In this document: positions 62,710 through 64,000 of the stretch, one piece after another
Numbering within the stretch: position 1 is the stretch's first letter
How the letters are laid out: every line of letters begins with the position of its first letter
Assembly (NCBI GenBank): GCA_023398105.1
Contig: JAEWST010000162.1
Coordinates: forward strand, 13,295 to 77,294
Length of the DNA stretch: 64,000 nucleotides
Direction of reading: 5' to 3'
From: Bacillota bacterium
GTDB lineage: Bacteria > Bacillota > Clostridia > Acetivibrionales > DSM-1351
The notes under the pieces: model-generated
Seen by the model: the letters and a program-made list of their open reading frames with translations, nothing else
Database searches by the model: none
Told to the model about the DNA's origin: nothing
Position numbers and translations under genes: made by a program

Positions 62710-64000
62710 TTAATTCACACTACCATTAATATATGTTACATCAGTTAACTTACTAAAGTTGCCATCACCAAAAGCTCCACCCTCTTTAAATTTTAAAGCT
62801 GAATTAGAGCTTTGAATTACTTTGAAGGTAATCATAGCAAGTGTGCCATCTTCTGTAATCAACTCATCTCCTATAGAATTGTCTAAAAATAGCAAGCTAA
62901 TTGTTCCGCTATTAATTCTACTTGAGAAGTTCACACTAGCATTTTTTACTATTGAACCAGCTGCTACTTTCTGAACTTCTAGCTTACTGGTATCATAGTC
63001 TATATAGAAATTGCATGTTCCAATATTACCAACCTTACTAACATTTGTTAAGGTAACTGGTACTGTTATTATATCTCCAGCACTGCCTGTAGCTTTTTCT
63101 ATTGTAACACCTAAACCTTTTAAAGTAACAGGTGGTGTTGAATCTACCATTGTCAAAGTAAATACAGGATTATTTGCCAAACCAAAATCAAAGGTAAATA
63201 AAGTTGTTCCTACCGAAAGAGTTGACAGATAGCTACTCTTAATTGCAACAGTATTATCTGCTACAGTGAAATCTATGCCACTTCTTAAACCTGTGATACC
63301 AGTAAATGTGTTTCCATTAGGTGTTATACTTGCCATAATATCTTGTGGTTCTTTCTTGTCAAATGTTGCCGAAACAGGGCTTATCAATGGAATATTAAGA
63401 GTAGAGTCAATTATATTAATACATCCGTTTGTATTGTTAACTGTTTTAATCTTAGCCCAATCTGCACCGCCAAAAGTTCCAGACTTAAATGATACAGGTG
63501 TTGTAGCCTGTACAGCATCACTCTTTACCTTAAATTCAATATTTGCAAATTCACCATCAGTCTCAATCAATCCATTTTCTGTGGCACTAACGAAAATAAT
63601 GCTGATTGTACCGTTAGCATTATTATTGTAGAAAAAGTTATCATTCTCATTTTGTACTATTGAACCTGATGACACTCCCATTGCTTCTAATATATTTGTA
63701 TCGTAGGTAACAAGTATATTACCAACACCCACCTTACCTACTTTTACAACATTTGATAAGCTGATAGGTAATTTAACTGTATCACCTGCTTTGCAAGTTG
63801 CTGTACCTATTGTGGCATTAAGGGCACCAGATGATTCAGTAACTGTTATTGTTAATACTGGATTCTTTTCTACACCAAAATCAAAGGTTAGGGCTTTTGT
63901 TCCTACTACTAGACTATTCAGATAGCTCTTTAAAATGATTACTGTATTTCCTGTCACTATGTAGTCAGTGCCCTGCGTTAAACCAGTAATACCTTTGAAA
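62710..64000 (-). CDS. cellulosomal scaffoldin, C-terminal part (X2-cohesin repeats)
   Basis: The frame is open to the right edge, so only the last 429 residues are seen. They contain the end of an X2 module, a cohesin (about ATIGTATCKAGDTVKLPISL to TVNNTNGCINI), a full X2 module (ISPVSATFDKKEPQDIMASI to GLANNPVFTLTM), and a final cohesin (VTIEKATGSAGDIITVPVTL to TYINGSVN). Cohesins bind the dockerins of enzymes such as its neighbour. The stop follows the last cohesin directly, with no anchoring module. Confidence 0.88.
   Translation of the reverse strand, partial: FKGITGLTQGTDYIVTGNTVIILKSYLNSLVVGTKALTFDFGVEKNPVLTITVTESSGALNATIGTATCKAGDTVKLPISLSNVVKVGKVGVGNILVTYDTNILEAMGVSSGSIVQNENDNFFYNNNANGTISIIFVSATENGLIETDGEFANIEFKVKSDAVQATTPVSFKSGTFGGADWAKIKTVNNTNGCINIIDSTLNIPLISPVSATFDKKEPQDIMASITPNGNTFTGITGLRSGIDFTVADNTVAIKSSYLSTLSVGTTLFTFDFGLANNPVFTLTMVDSTPPVTLKGLGVTIEKATGSAGDIITVPVTLTNVSKVGNIGTCNFYIDYDTSKLEVQKVAAGSIVKNASVNFSSRINSGTISLLFLDNSIGDELITEDGTLAMITFKVIQSSNSALKFKEGGAFGDGNFSKLTDVTYINGSVN

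Noticed and set aside
1..64000. tRNA, rRNA, integrase genes or a phage attachment site
   Set aside because: None found. The CIS lacks capsid, terminase and integrase genes, so it is not an intact prophage.

Overview
The window looks like the chromosome of an AT-rich, cellulosome-forming clostridium of the Ruminiclostridium type. The best evidence is at the right end: a secreted pectinase with a type I dockerin, next to an X2-cohesin scaffoldin. Low-GC codon use, strong Shine-Dalgarno sites and Gram-positive signal peptides agree. This assignment is inference from gene content; no rRNA or tRNA gene was seen.

Region 1 (1-15.8 kb) is a DNA phosphorothioation island. The tail of dndD, dndE and a dndA-type cysteine desulfurase run rightward. 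They converge on a leftward operon of dptF, dptG and dptH (the restriction half) plus three further genes: a KAP-type P-loop NTPase, a GHKL ATPase and a Rossmann/methyltransferase-like protein.

Region 2 (15.8-23.9 kb) is a worn accessory stretch. It holds a small kinase-like NTPase, a Fic gene split by a 146-bp MITE-like element with a TTATAA target duplication, a nucleotidyltransferase, an MGT-type glycosyltransferase with a ~50-bp scrap of a second copy 4 kb away, small membrane proteins, a VOC protein, a YjbR gene with one amber codon, and a tandem HNH-like protein.

Region 3 (23.9-29.3 kb) is jetA-jetB-jetC (MksF-E-B type, Wadjet-like condensin) with no JetD/MksG nuclease beside it.

Region 4 (29.7-59.4 kb) is a contractile injection system (CIS). 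A rightward group encodes a membrane beta-propeller/HAMP/degenerate cyclase protein, a MORN-repeat membrane protein and a PAAR-like tip protein. A long leftward set encodes a DUF4255 cap-like protein, sheath (with an unusual duplicated insert), two tube proteins, a hub chaperone-like protein, a DUF6760 protein with an ATA start, a LysM protein, a VgrG-like spike, gp25, two baseplate J-like proteins, a tail protein I, and a 764-aa protein with exact 54-residue repeats. Upstream are the AAA+ ATPase, a DUF4157 protein and three consecutive payload candidates. The three share an N-terminal leader and ~141-bp spacers but have unrelated C-terminal domains. I read this as a cassette array of CIS effectors, and it is the most interesting feature of the window.

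Region 5 (59.4-64 kb) is cellulosomal: a PL10-CE8-dockerin pectinase and the 3' part of an X2-cohesin scaffoldin that runs off the right edge.

Small structured repeats link the regions. One is a MITE family bounded by TTATAA. Another is a two-hairpin element whose two copies differ by compensatory changes in the stems.
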